A DNA stretch of 64,000 nucleotides from Limosilactobacillus frumenti DSM 13145 (GCF_001436045.1 NZ_AZER01000004.1:1-64000), one strand, 5' to 3'. Counted from the first letter of the stretch, positions 1-7,893 are shown. Notes: a model not told the origin generated them from the sequence alone. Numbers and translations are program-made.

Positions 1-163
1 GAACTTGAATAGCTCTAATTCAAATTAATTAAGCGAATTGACTTCGCAAATGTTTTTGCTTCAAATCTTACGATTGAAGACCCTACACATTTAGTTCGTC
101 AAAACTTTGTTCAGTTTTCAAAGGTCTACCTCAGTCAGCGTTAAGTGCTAACTGACGTTTAAT
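1..163 (-). ncRNA. rRNA operon leader (16S rRNA gene lies just left of the window)
   Basis: Read on the minus strand, this region follows two tandem strong promoters. It carries the antitermination-like element CTTTGAAAACTGAACAAAG (minus strand of 105-122), which is typical of Firmicute rRNA leaders just ahead of 16S. The first bases of 16S (GAGTTTGATC) are not inside the window, so only the leader is seen. Transcription runs leftwards out of the window. Confidence 0.75.
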
Positions 164-193
164 ATTATATCAGATACTTATCATCAAAGTCAA
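164..193 (-). promoter_or_regulatory. rRNA operon promoter P2
   Basis: On the minus strand there is a -35 TTGACT (188-193) and a perfect -10 TATAAT (164-169) with an 18-base spacer. It lies directly upstream of the rRNA leader and about 90 bases downstream of P1. This is the usual tandem arrangement for Firmicute rrn operons. Confidence 0.8.
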
Positions 194-253
194 GAACAAA
201 TTTTAATTTGTTTTAACTGTCATTTGTAATGCGCTCTGACAAGCAACTTTTAT

Positions 254-282
254 AATATATCAAGTTGTCATCGATATGTCAA
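254..282 (-). promoter_or_regulatory. rRNA operon promoter P1
   Basis: On the minus strand there is a consensus -35 TTGACA (277-282) and a -10 TATATT (254-259) with a 17-base spacer, upstream of P2. Together they form a tandem rrn promoter pair driving the 16S gene that lies to the left. Confidence 0.78.
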
Positions 283-566
283 CTACTTTTTTACAAAAGC
301 TAATGACCAGAAGTAACAAATCGTTACCTCGTGACAACGTTAATTACTATACCTTGTTCACATGGTGCTGTCAATGAAAATCTCAAACAAAAAAATAAAA
401 TATGTTAAGTATGAACTTTAAATCAATCATTTAATATTTTGTTCGACTTTACAATGCTAATATCAAAATAGTAATTTAATTTGCATTCGAATTAGTCATC
501 CATACCAGCGGCCTTCACAAAAACTCCCACTGCTGATAAACTATCATCTATGAATTGAATTACTTT
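283..566. other. AT-rich intergenic region between rrn promoters and dedA
   Basis: About 280 bases without a supportable gene. It separates the divergently read rRNA promoters from dedA and presumably contains the dedA promoter. I could not find a convincing -35/-10 pair, a hairpin terminator or a repeat in it. Confidence 0.5.
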
Positions 567-578
567 AAGGAGAAAAAT

Positions 579-1223
579 ATGATCACATCATTAATTGACT
601 TCGTATTACATATCGATGTCCATTTAATTCAGATCGTCAACCAATTTGGACCCTCAACATACTTAATATTATTTGCAATAGTATTCATTGAAACAGGAGC
701 AGTTATCTTACCGTTTCTACCAGGTGATTCACTATTGTTTGCGGCGAGTGCACTTGCAGCAGACTCAAGATATCACCTAAGCATATGGTTATTTGTTTTC
801 TTATTCTGGTTGGCCTGCGTAGTCGGTGACTCAGTCAACTTCCTGATTGGCCACAAAATAGGAAAATCTTTATCAAATCACTCGCTATTTGGAAAATTAA
901 TTAATAAAGAAAGCTTGGCAAAAGCAGAACATTTTTTTGAAAGGCATGGTGCTCCGGCTATAATCTTAGCCCGGTATATGCCAATTATCAGGACTTTTGC
1001 CCCCTTTGCATGTGCAGGATCTGGTTTCCCATACGAAAGATTCATTCGTTACTCGCTTATTGGCTGCACTAGCTGGGTTGCACTTTGTTGTGCCGCCGGC
1101 TATTTCTTTGGTAACTTACCATTTGTGCAAGAACACTTTTCACTGATCATCCTTGCCATTATCGTTGTCACGCTTATCCCAGCAGTGGTTGGTTTTGTTA
1201 AATCCAAAATAAGCAGTAAATAA
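579..1223 (+). CDS. dedA: DedA family membrane protein
   Basis: A DedA/SNARE-associated integral membrane protein of 214 residues. The family is linked to lipid carrier (C55-P) translocation, membrane potential and envelope stress. The signature FFERHGAPAIILARYMP followed by RTFAPFACAGSG (about residues 120-150) is the conserved DedA re-entrant region with its two arginines. Hydrophobic segments lie near residues 25-50, 65-90, 155-175 and 185-205. The ATG at 579 is chosen over the upstream TTG at 555 because AAGGAG (567-572) sits six bases before it. The 3' end overlaps the convergent DUF1461 gene by 84 bases. It is one of only three plus-strand genes here. Confidence 0.9.
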   Translation: MITSLIDFVLHIDVHLIQIVNQFGPSTYLILFAIVFIETGAVILPFLPGDSLLFAASALAADSRYHLSIWLFVFLFWLACVVGDSVNFLIGHKIGKSLSNHSLFGKLINKESLAKAEHFFERHGAPAIILARYMPIIRTFAPFACAGSGFPYERFIRYSLIGCTSWVALCCAAGYFFGNLPFVQEHFSLIILAIIVVTLIPAVVGFVKSKISSK

Positions 1224-1847
1224 CAGGTGCCGAATAACCACGTCTAGAATTCCCCAAGTGATCACAACCAATCCTAACCACAATAAGCAACATTGGATAA
1301 AAAATGATGTTGGCATTAGCAAGATTGTCTGATCAGTCGCGGGCTTGAAGACCCACCAGTCATTATGAAACAGCCAGTGATGCAACTCGATAAAATGAGT
1401 ATTAAAATCAATTAGAAATAATAATAAGCACATGATAATTGCAAAAAATGTCATCCGTAGAGCACTAAGTTGATTCAATAATTGCTTAGTGCTTTTTTTG
1501 ATCCTCATTATTTCAGCAAAAGCCATCAGACTCGACAAAACAGCAATGACCTCAACAATTATAAAAAGGGACTTTACCTGCTGATAATGAGCTAAGCCAT
1601 GCGTAGAGATTCGCAAAGACGACAAAACGAGGTGCTCCGCAAAGGGGTTAAGCAAGTATGATTGAATTTGATGGTAATCATGATTAATGGCCATAACACT
1701 TACACTAGTCAGGTCACGAGGATAGTGAATCAATAAGCTAGATAGAACACTAGTTAATAAAAAAGCAGTACTGACAACAGCCACTGTAATCCAGGTCGTT
1801 GTCAATACCACCGTTAATGCTTCCCCTTTAGTTAACTTGCCATTCAT
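1140..1847 (-). CDS. TIGR01906/DUF1461 family integral membrane protein
   Basis: A 235-residue membrane protein of the DUF1461 (TIGR01906) type found in lactobacilli and clostridia; function unknown. Hydrophobic helices lie near residues 12-36, 85-112, 130-150 and 180-205, with an outside loop containing NHDYHQIQSYLLNPF, a region conserved in this family. The start overlaps the end of the HAD hydrolase by 20 bases, so the two are translationally coupled in one minus-strand operon with yutD. The charged tail (WDKRDNDNGKDDQ) is encoded inside the 84-base overlap with dedA. Confidence 0.82.
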   Translation of the reverse strand: MNGKLTKGEALTVVLTTTWITVAVVSTAFLLTSVLSSLLIHYPRDLTSVSVMAINHDYHQIQSYLLNPFAEHLVLSSLRISTHGLAHYQQVKSLFIIVEVIAVLSSLMAFAEIMRIKKSTKQLLNQLSALRMTFFAIIMCLLLFLIDFNTHFIELHHWLFHNDWWVFKPATDQTILLMPTSFFIQCCLLWLGLVVITWGILDVVIRHLLFTAYFGFNKTNHCWDKRDNDNGKDDQ

Positions 1848-2610
1848 CTAAACTATCTACCTCATGTGTTGGCTTAATTTGTTCTGCTGCAATATCTTTC
1901 TTCGTCGACAAACCAGTATAAACTAACAGGCTATCGATGCCAAAATTGATTGCAGCTTCTATGTCCGTATGGTAATTATCACCAACCATCACAACATCCT
2001 TTTTCTGCAGGCCACTCTTTTTAAGGGCCATTTCCATAATGATCGGACTTGGTTTACCAATCATAATTGGCTTTGTCTGCGTAGCATATTCAACGAGCTT
2101 AACAAATGAACCTGCTCCAGGAACCATCCCCCGTTCATTAGGCAGGTTACTATCCGGATTAGTCCCCACAAACTTAGCGCCTGAACGGATCAATAAAACA
2201 GCGGTCGCTAATTGATCATATTTGACATGGGAGTCAAGCCCCACAACAACATAATCAGGGTGATCAGTGGTCTCTCGAAAGCCCTTTTTAGCCAATGCTG
2301 ACTTAAGACCATCTTCACCAACGATATACACAGAACGATGACTAGCATCCGCAAGCTGGTCAAGGTAATCAGCCGTGGCAAGCGCACTCGTATACACATT
2401 ATAACTGTTAACGTTAATGTCATGATTATTCTGCAAATTTGTTGCAACATCATGCGGACTACGTGTACTGTTATTAGTTACAAATAAGACTTGTTTGCCA
2501 GCAGACTGTAACCGTAGAATAAAACGCGCCGCTGCTGGAATACGTTCTTTTCCACGATACATTGTCCCATCAAGGTCAATAAAATATCCCTGATAACTAT
2601 TTTTTGTCAT
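1828..2610 (-). CDS. yutF: HAD-IIA family sugar-phosphatase-like hydrolase (TIGR01457, YutF-like)
   Basis: A cytoplasmic HAD-superfamily phosphatase of the NagD/YutF type, 260 residues, the usual family length. HAD motif I is DLDGTMY (residues 12-18), motif II is FVTNNSTRS (about 43-51), the motif III lysine lies in GKPSP (about 185) and motif IV is MVGDNYHTDI (about 208-217). Members dephosphorylate small phosphate esters; the substrate here cannot be told. The start has AAAGGGAG a suitable distance upstream and overlaps the end of yutD by 14 bases. The yutD-yutF pairing is conserved across Bacilli. Confidence 0.92.
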   Translation of the reverse strand: MTKNSYQGYFIDLDGTMYRGKERIPAAARFILRLQSAGKQVLFVTNNSTRSPHDVATNLQNNHDINVNSYNVYTSALATADYLDQLADASHRSVYIVGEDGLKSALAKKGFRETTDHPDYVVVGLDSHVKYDQLATAVLLIRSGAKFVGTNPDSNLPNERGMVPGAGSFVKLVEYATQTKPIMIGKPSPIIMEMALKKSGLQKKDVVMVGDNYHTDIEAAINFGIDSLLVYTGLSTKKDIAAEQIKPTHEVDSLDEWQVN

Positions 2611-3145
2611 AAGTTGATCTCCCTTTACCAGAACGACGTTGGTGAATCACAAATTTATGCTTTTTACCTTCTCCAACACTCGTTGCTACCTGATTACGAC
2701 GGTGCCTGATACTTTCTTTATGTAATGGTTTACGACGTTCACGAAATCCATGATGATTACGTCTTGACCGGCGCTTTGGCAATTGGACATCTTCATTTTG
2801 GACAATAAAATATGGACAGCCAAAATTACAATCTTCAAACAAGTAATCCTCAATACGTTCTGCGCTTCGTTCAGGGCGAAAGAGCTGACTTTGTGGATCA
2901 AAAAACCCCCGTAGTCTAAGTTGACCATACCCCCAATCACCAACAATATAGTCATACTTACTTAAAATATTAGAAAAACGTTTGGCAAATTCCTCACCGT
3001 TGAAGCCATTACGATAATTAACTAACAGTTGATAGTCATGACCATTTAACGTGAATTTATCATGACTAGTCTTTTCATAGTGGTACAGATCCGCTCGTTG
3101 ATCCTCACGCTGATCAATATAATCCTGAATTTTGGCACGATTCAC
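2597..3145 (-). CDS. yutD: YutD family protein (DUF1027)
   Basis: A YutD-like protein of 182 residues; function unknown. The conserved core covers roughly residues 25-125 with the motifs GDWGYGQLRLRGF and LFEDCNFGCPYFIVQ, the two cysteines being typical. The C-terminal 55 residues are strongly basic (RRSRRNHHGFRERRKP), suggesting nucleic-acid contact, which is inference only. The GTG at 3145 is preferred because AGGAG lies eight bases upstream; the GTG at 3154 would overlap that ribosome binding site. First gene of the yutD-yutF-DUF1461 operon. Confidence 0.88.
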   Translation of the reverse strand: MNRAKIQDYIDQREDQRADLYHYEKTSHDKFTLNGHDYQLLVNYRNGFNGEEFAKRFSNILSKYDYIVGDWGYGQLRLRGFFDPQSQLFRPERSAERIEDYLFEDCNFGCPYFIVQNEDVQLPKRRSRRNHHGFRERRKPLHKESIRHRRNQVATSVGEGKKHKFVIHQRRSGKGRSTYDKK

Positions 3146-3206
3146 AATATTCACTCCTGTTTAAACAATCATAGCTTAATAGTACCACAAAGGTTCCGTA
3201 ATTCGT

Positions 3207-3815
3207 TTATTGTCGCTTTTCAAAGTCAATAAATTTACCATTAACCATCTGTTCTACTTCTGCAAAACTAAGCGGGGTTCCAAATGGCACAGGCCGATCA
3301 AGATAATCCAGTTCTGGAGAATCAATCCCCACATTAATATTCCTTTTAGCCGGAACGGAATAATGATGGATATGCCCGTGCAGATTGATTATTTGCGGTG
3401 CAATCCCCAACATCAGTGGATAGTGAGTTAAATAATACTGACGATGATCATACTTCATTAATACACCAACATCATAAAAGGCAAACTTAGGCTGGTTGCC
3501 TAAATCATAGTTATGCTTAGCAATATATTTGAATAGTCCTCGACTATCGTGATTTCCTTTAATTAAAATGAGGTGTCCATTTAATTGATTTAGCAAGCGA
3601 AAAATAGTCGCATATGCGTCTTTCTGGGGCTTAGCAAAGTAAACTGCAATATCACCTAAGTGGTAAACAGTATCTTGATCACTTACTCGCGCATTCCAGT
3701 GTTCAATAATTGTCTGATCCATTACGTCAACAGAAGTAAATGGCCGTGGTGCAAATCGATCGATTCCTAGTAAATGTTCATCTAAAAAATGCGTATCCGC
3801 AGTGACAAATTTCAC
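3207..3815 (-). CDS. Calcineurin-like metallophosphoesterase
   Basis: A 202-residue phosphoesterase of the calcineurin fold with all metal-ligand motifs visible: DTHF (residues 7-10), GDIA (about 53-56), GNHDSR (about 86-91), the histidine in THYPL (about 130) and GHIHH (about 145-149). It resembles the small family acting on nucleotides or phosphodiesters; the substrate is unknown. The GTG start at 3815 has GGGAGG seven bases upstream. It lies between the ackA terminator and the yutD operon. Confidence 0.88.
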   Translation of the reverse strand: MKFVTADTHFLDEHLLGIDRFAPRPFTSVDVMDQTIIEHWNARVSDQDTVYHLGDIAVYFAKPQKDAYATIFRLLNQLNGHLILIKGNHDSRGLFKYIAKHNYDLGNQPKFAFYDVGVLMKYDHRQYYLTHYPLMLGIAPQIINLHGHIHHYSVPAKRNINVGIDSPELDYLDRPVPFGTPLSFAEVEQMVNGKFIDFEKRQ

Positions 3816-3845
3816 TGGTGATCCTCCCTTCTCGATATTTACACC

Positions 3846-3882
3846 AAAGAAGAGACTGAGTAGTTGGCCCAGTCTCTTCTTT
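3846..3882 (-). terminator. Rho-independent terminator after ackA
   Basis: A perfect 13-bp inverted repeat (AAAGAAGAGACTG and its complement) with an 11-base loop, 26 bases past the ackA stop. The U-rich stretch is mostly inside the 3' arm (CUUCUUU). It may act on both strands, as the plus strand has a better T run. Confidence 0.65.
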
Positions 3883-3907
3883 TGCTTTTATTTTTAATAA
3901 GTATTTT

Positions 3908-5104
3908 TTAGGCTTGCTTACGTAAGCGTTCAATATCACGGACAATCATTAATTCTTCGTTGGTTGGAATTAACAAAGTCTTAATCTTAGCATCGGCAGC
4001 CGAAAGATCACGCTCGACACCATGGCATTGGTTCTTGTCTTGGTCAATTTTAATACCAAAGTAACTAAGCTGATCAGTAACCATCTTTCGAATAGGGGCA
4101 CTGTTTTCGCCAACACCAGCTGTGAAGACAATTGCATCGGCACCGCCCATTTCAGCAATGTATGCCCCTACATAACGAACAATCCGGTTAACATAAATAT
4201 CAATTGTCAGTTGAGCAAGCTTATTACCCTTATTTGCAGCCGCCAGAATATCACGCATATCTGGAGAAATACCAGAAAGGCCCTTAATACCGGAGTCGTG
4301 GTTCAGGATACTAATCATCTTTTGTGATGAAACGCCCAGTTTTTCTTGCATGAAGGCAACTAAGGATGGGTCAACATCCCCAGACCGAGTAGCCATCGTA
4401 ATACCAGCCAATGGGGAGAATCCCATGGAAGTATCATATGATTGACCATCCTTGATAGCAGTAATTGAAGCACCCGCCCCAATATGCATAGTGATTAACT
4501 TAAGGTCTTTCAAAGGCTTACCAAGCATTTCAGCAGCCCGACCAGCAACATAACGGTGACTAGTACCATGGGCACCATACTTCCGGGCACCATACTTTTC
4601 ATACCATTCGTAAGGAACACTGTAAAGAGCATTCTTCTTTGGCATATTAACGTGGAAAGAAGTATCAAAAACAGCCACTGCAAATGCGTTTGGTAATACT
4701 TTCCGGAATGCCTTAATACCAACCAATTCAGCTGGATCATGCAGTGGTGCATATTCAGACAATTCGTCAATCTTCTTAATAACATCATCATTAATAATTG
4801 CTGAATCCTTAAAGAATTCACCACCAGCAACAACCCGGTGACCAACAGCAGTAATTTCATCATAATTCTGGACAATCTTGAGATCAATCAATTGATCTAA
4901 CAGATATTGAACCGCTGCGCCATGGTCCTTAAAAGGCTTTTCGTCTTCATGCTTTTGGCCATCACCAAACTTAATCTTGGCATGACCCATTTCTTCGCCA
5001 ATTCGTTCGATAGTCCCTTCAGCAACAACTTTTTCGCTTGGCATATCAAAGAGCTTGAACTTTAACGTTGAACTTCCGGCATTAACAGCAATTGTTTTTG
5101 ACAT
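3908..5104 (-). CDS. ackA: Acetate kinase
   Basis: Acetate kinase, 398 residues, full length. It makes acetate and ATP from acetyl phosphate and ADP, the ATP-yielding end of the phosphoketolase pathway. The ASKHA motifs are clear: NAGSSTLKFKLF at residues 8-19, VFDTSFH near 149, the region around the HIGAGAS motif near 206, and VFTAGVGENS near 325. The usual HLGNG motif reads HIGAG, with Ala for Asn. It follows the methyltransferase gene by 12 bases and ends at a strong terminator, so the two form a unit whose promoter carries a cre-like site. Confidence 0.96.
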   Translation of the reverse strand: MSKTIAVNAGSSTLKFKLFDMPSEKVVAEGTIERIGEEMGHAKIKFGDGQKHEDEKPFKDHGAAVQYLLDQLIDLKIVQNYDEITAVGHRVVAGGEFFKDSAIINDDVIKKIDELSEYAPLHDPAELVGIKAFRKVLPNAFAVAVFDTSFHVNMPKKNALYSVPYEWYEKYGARKYGAHGTSHRYVAGRAAEMLGKPLKDLKLITMHIGAGASITAIKDGQSYDTSMGFSPLAGITMATRSGDVDPSLVAFMQEKLGVSSQKMISILNHDSGIKGLSGISPDMRDILAAANKGNKLAQLTIDIYVNRIVRYVGAYIAEMGGADAIVFTAGVGENSAPIRKMVTDQLSYFGIKIDQDKNQCHGVERDLSAADAKIKTLLIPTNEELMIVRDIERLRKQA

Positions 5105-5116
5105 TGTAACGTCTCC

Positions 5117-6130
5117 TTACTTCACTATATTCGTTGCGACCCACTGGTTGATTTCCTGCATAAAGGCGGCAAATTTAGTCCGATCCTTGAATGATGGAAA
5201 TTCACCTAGTAATACTTTAACGGCTTGTTGACTCTTACCTCCATGACGTTGCAAAAGTAAGATTGACTTTTGCGCATTCTTGTTGGCAAATAATTCACTT
5301 GGCAAATTAATTAAGCCTTGAAGATAAGCAACTGACTGAATCCATTTAACAAAGGATTGTGATTCCTTAGTTTGGAACAGATCACTTGGCACTAAGAACA
5401 CCCCGAAGCCACCTGGCTGAAGGTAGTTCATCGCCTGCTCAATCAACAAATGATGAACATATGAATGACCTTTTTCTGCTCGAGTTTGGTAATTAGCAAC
5501 ATTTTTGTCTAAGGGATAATACCCAATGGGCAGATCTGAAACAACCAAGTCACATTGAGGAATATCCAATGCATTAATAGCATCTTGGTGATAAAGACTA
5601 ACCTGCAGTTTTTGTAACTCTACGTTTACACTAGCAACCGCCAGCATAGAATCATCATTATCAATTCCAAAGCCAGTCAATTGATGATGATTGGCAAGTG
5701 ACAATTGGTGCATCACCGTGGTCAACAAATTAGCAGTCCCCACCGCTGGATCAAAAATCGTTTGGATATCCTGATGTGCAGTTACTTTTTCAATAAGAAA
5801 TGCCATTAAGAGACCGATCGTATCTGGTGTCATTTGGTGATTGGCCTGAATTGCATCTTTGCGAATCACCTTTAAAAAAGACAACTGAACCAGTTGACGC
5901 CATGTCTCACCAGTAATCTGATCAATAGGTAACTGACTGTAAATATCTTGCAATTTTTTAACCACATCATCTTTAGGCAGGCCATCTTCAACCTGGACCT
6001 GACCATGGTCAATGATATTTTCAAAATTTTCTAACATTGCATCCAAATATGAACTATTAAGAGCTGATTGTAGAATCTCGGTGCCCCGGTCAATAAGCTC
6101 AAATAATTGTTGAACAGATTGTTGCGACAG
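5117..6130 (-). CDS. ytxK: Class I SAM-dependent methyltransferase (YtxK-like), probable CUG start
   Basis: An N6-adenine-type class I methyltransferase always found before ackA in Bacilli; target unknown. SAM motif I is FDPAVGTANLL (about residues 126-136) and the catalytic-type motif is SDLPIGYYP (about 190). The first ordinary start (TTG at 6046) would cut off the conserved N-terminal helix. In frame upstream the sequence reads QQLFELIDRGTEILQSALNS then SYLDAM, as in family members, and the only codon behind the ribosome binding site GGAGG (6140-6144) is CTG at 6130, nine bases away, preceded by an in-frame TGA. I therefore place the start at CTG, giving 337 residues. Confidence 0.82.
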   Translation of the reverse strand: MSQQSVQQLFELIDRGTEILQSALNSSYLDAMLENFENIIDHGQVQVEDGLPKDDVVKKLQDIYSQLPIDQITGETWRQLVQLSFLKVIRKDAIQANHQMTPDTIGLLMAFLIEKVTAHQDIQTIFDPAVGTANLLTTVMHQLSLANHHQLTGFGIDNDDSMLAVASVNVELQKLQVSLYHQDAINALDIPQCDLVVSDLPIGYYPLDKNVANYQTRAEKGHSYVHHLLIEQAMNYLQPGGFGVFLVPSDLFQTKESQSFVKWIQSVAYLQGLINLPSELFANKNAQKSILLLQRHGGKSQQAVKVLLGEFPSFKDRTKFAAFMQEINQWVATNIVK

Positions 6131-6168
6131 AGCGCATCACCTCCAGTAATTTACAATCATCATCTATT

Positions 6169-6197
6169 AGTTTAACTATTATGATTCTCAAATTCAA
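6169..6197 (-). promoter_or_regulatory. Promoter of ytxK-ackA
   Basis: On the minus strand there is a -35 TTGAAT (6192-6197) and a -10 TAAACT (6169-6174) with a 17-base spacer. Both boxes match consensus at four of six positions. It lies between comGG and ytxK and would let ackA be expressed outside competence. A cre-like site abuts the -35. Confidence 0.5.
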
Positions 6198-6210
6198 GGT
6201 AACGCTTTCT
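6197..6210 (-). promoter_or_regulatory. cre-like CcpA operator upstream of ytxK-ackA
   Basis: On the minus strand AGAAAGCGTTACCT matches the cre consensus TGWAARCGYTWNCW at 13 of 14 positions. It touches the upstream edge of the -35 box, centred about 41 bases before the expected transcript start. ackA is a classical CcpA target in Bacillus, and ccpA is encoded at 11721-12722. Confidence 0.6.
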
Positions 6211-6268
6211 GCACGAACAATCAGTCGCTATTGAAGGGAATAACTGCCGTTTGTTCAGTTTTTGTGAA

Positions 6269-6460
6269 TTATTGATCTAATTCACGAATACTCTGCAAAT
6301 TTCGTTGACTATCTTTAATCCAGCTTTGTTCTAAACGGTGAAATGTCAATGATTGTTGATAATAATACTGATAATAAGCAACCACCATCCCACTGCATAA
6401 TAGTAAACAAGCACAAACAGCCACAAGAATGAAACCGTCACGGCGACGTTTAATCATCAT
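6269..6460 (-). CDS. comGG: Competence pilus minor pilin ComGG-like (short)
   Basis: A small protein of 63 residues with a basic start (MIKRRRDGF) and one hydrophobic helix at residues 10-30, the shape of a minor pseudopilin. There is no recognisable sequence signature; the call rests on its place as last gene of comGA-GG, overlapping comGF by 11 bases. Bacillus ComGG is about twice as long, so this is a short variant. No frameshift is visible after its stop. Confidence 0.65.
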   Translation of the reverse strand: MMIKRRRDGFILVAVCACLLLCSGMVVAYYQYYYQQSLTFHRLEQSWIKDSQRNLQSIRELDQ

Positions 6461-6884
6461 TCGATAACCTCACAATTCCTCGTTCTTGGTGCCCATTTTT
6501 CCGGCGAATCTCCAGTTCCATTTGGTTATGACCGATTTGCCGACAATGAAAACTGCCTACCTGAAGATCATCGAATAGTGGCAAGTAACCGCCCTTGCCA
6601 TCAGCCATTGTCAGGTAAACTCTTTCCCGACCTCTCAGTAAATATTGACGATGATTTAGCCGACTGGTTAAGCGCGCTTCAATTTGGTTCACGCGCGTAA
6701 TCTCAAACTGGTGGTCTGGTGACTCTAATTCAGCTAAACATAAGTACCAATCTAGTGGCTGGTCGGCGTTCATCAATGGCGAATGCCGAGCAGTACTTAG
6801 GAATAAAGAAAGCAGAATTACTACGAGAGAAGTCACCAGTAAAGCACAAATACATTCAATTAAAGTAAAAGCCCTGATTTTCAT
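6450..6884 (-). CDS. comGF: Competence type IV pilus minor pilin ComGF
   Basis: A 144-residue minor pseudopilin. The N-terminal IRAFTLIECICALLVTSLVV carries the class III prepilin signal (cleavage before F, Glu at +5 written FTLIE), followed by the hydrophobic helix to about residue 28. The C-terminal half contains the QIGHNQMELEIRRKNGHQERG-type stretch seen in ComGF. It starts right after comGE and overlaps comGG by 11 bases. It is part of the pseudopilus that carries DNA through the wall. Confidence 0.85.
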   Translation of the reverse strand: MKIRAFTLIECICALLVTSLVVILLSLFLSTARHSPLMNADQPLDWYLCLAELESPDHQFEITRVNQIEARLTSRLNHRQYLLRGRERVYLTMADGKGGYLPLFDDLQVGSFHCRQIGHNQMELEIRRKNGHQERGIVRLSNDD

Positions 6885-6885
6885 A

Positions 6886-7182
6886 TCAACTCACCCGTAA
6901 AACAAGCCGTTGACGATGGTACACCTCAACATATGATGAACAAGCATAGGCATAAAGGCCATTACTCCTAATAATTGCCCGATTCCCCTTGGTCGCTACT
7001 AAACGATCTGTGGCTTCTTTCGCTAAACGAGCCGCTATCAACTCCTTAGTCAATCGCTGTCGTTGGTAGCCAATGCCTTGATAACAAGTCGCGAGTAAAC
7101 TAATTGCAATGCTCAAAATTATTAAACTAACCACACTCTCCGCCAGTACAAAGCCCCTATTTTTCATTGACACTCTCCACAT
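6886..7182 (-). CDS. comGE: Competence pilus minor pilin ComGE-like
   Basis: A 98-residue pseudopilin. The prepilin cleavage region is KNRGFVLAESVVSLIILS, with G before F and Glu at +5, followed by the hydrophobic helix. Two starts are possible: ATG at 7182 with GGGGAGG five bases upstream, or ATG at 7167, giving a shorter leader peptide (MKNRG). It overlaps comGD by 26 or 11 bases respectively. Assigned by signal type and order within the operon. Confidence 0.8.
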   Translation of the reverse strand: MWRVSMKNRGFVLAESVVSLIILSIAISLLATCYQGIGYQRQRLTKELIAARLAKEATDRLVATKGNRAIIRSNGLYAYACSSYVEVYHRQRLVLRVS

Positions 7183-7582
7183 GATAACCTCCCCATGCTA
7201 GTTGGATGCGCATTAAATAATGACGTCCAGTTAACGAAGATTTAAATTCTTGTGTCTGTGGTTTCACGTACCCATTTTCATGCATTTGAAATGGTTCAAA
7301 CCGGATTACTTGAATTGTTCCCGGTAAATGAACAACATCCTGCTTTGAACCAGCTGTAAAAATAATTTGATTCCCGTCCTGTTCATATTCGATTTGGGTC
7401 ACCTGACGTTCATCCCGGGCACGTAACTGAGCTGCTCGCCAGTTCTGGCGGAGCTCACTCCAAAATAATTGTTCTTTGTGATAAGCACAACTTTGACTAA
7501 CCCCAGGAACTGAAAACATTACAATAATCGCAACAATTCCTAATACAATTATTGTTTCTACAACAGTGAATCCCGCTTTCAT
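7157..7582 (-). CDS. comGD: Competence type IV pilus minor pilin ComGD
   Basis: A 141-residue minor pseudopilin beginning MKAGFTVVETIIVLGIVAII: a prepilin signal with cleavage before FTVVE and the N-terminal helix. The rest is beta-rich (HLPGTIQVIRFEPF; YHVESVNEK). It overlaps comGC by four bases (ATGA type), so it is translationally coupled. Confidence 0.87.
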   Translation of the reverse strand: MKAGFTVVETIIVLGIVAIIVMFSVPGVSQSCAYHKEQLFWSELRQNWRAAQLRARDERQVTQIEYEQDGNQIIFTAGSKQDVVHLPGTIQVIRFEPFQMHENGYVKPQTQEFKSSLTGRHYLMRIQLAWGGYHVESVNEK

Positions 7583-7893
7583 GAATGCTTAACCACTTGG
7601 CCGTTAGTAATTACTAACCCCTGGCCACGGGCCCGCTTAACTTGCGAAGACGTCAGATAATGGGCCTGTTCCAATTCCTTATAACTCACTGTTTGTTTAT
7701 CATGCTCATTGAGATACTCATCCACTTGGGTCTGGACCACCGTTGCCATCGCATCACAGTGAATTTTACTAGCATGTCGCCGCTGGCTAGTTAAGTTCGG
7801 TAACACAATCAAAACCAAAAGGCTAATAATAAACAGGACAATTGACATCTCCAATAATGTAAAGCCTTCCTGCTTCTTCATGAAATGTTTCAT
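7579..7893 (-). CDS. comGC: Competence type IV major pseudopilin ComGC
   Basis: Major pseudopilin, 104 residues from the ATG at 7893, which overlaps the comGB stop as ATGA. The signal MKHFMKKQEG precedes FTLLEMSIVLFIISLLVLIV, the class III prepilin cleavage site with Glu at +5, and a well conserved helix then continues through LPNLTSQRRH. A shorter start at 7881 (MKKQEG) is also possible. The pilin is processed by the ComC peptidase, which is not in this window. Confidence 0.93.
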   Translation of the reverse strand: MKHFMKKQEGFTLLEMSIVLFIISLLVLIVLPNLTSQRRHASKIHCDAMATVVQTQVDEYLNEHDKQTVSYKELEQAHYLTSSQVKRARGQGLVITNGQVVKHS

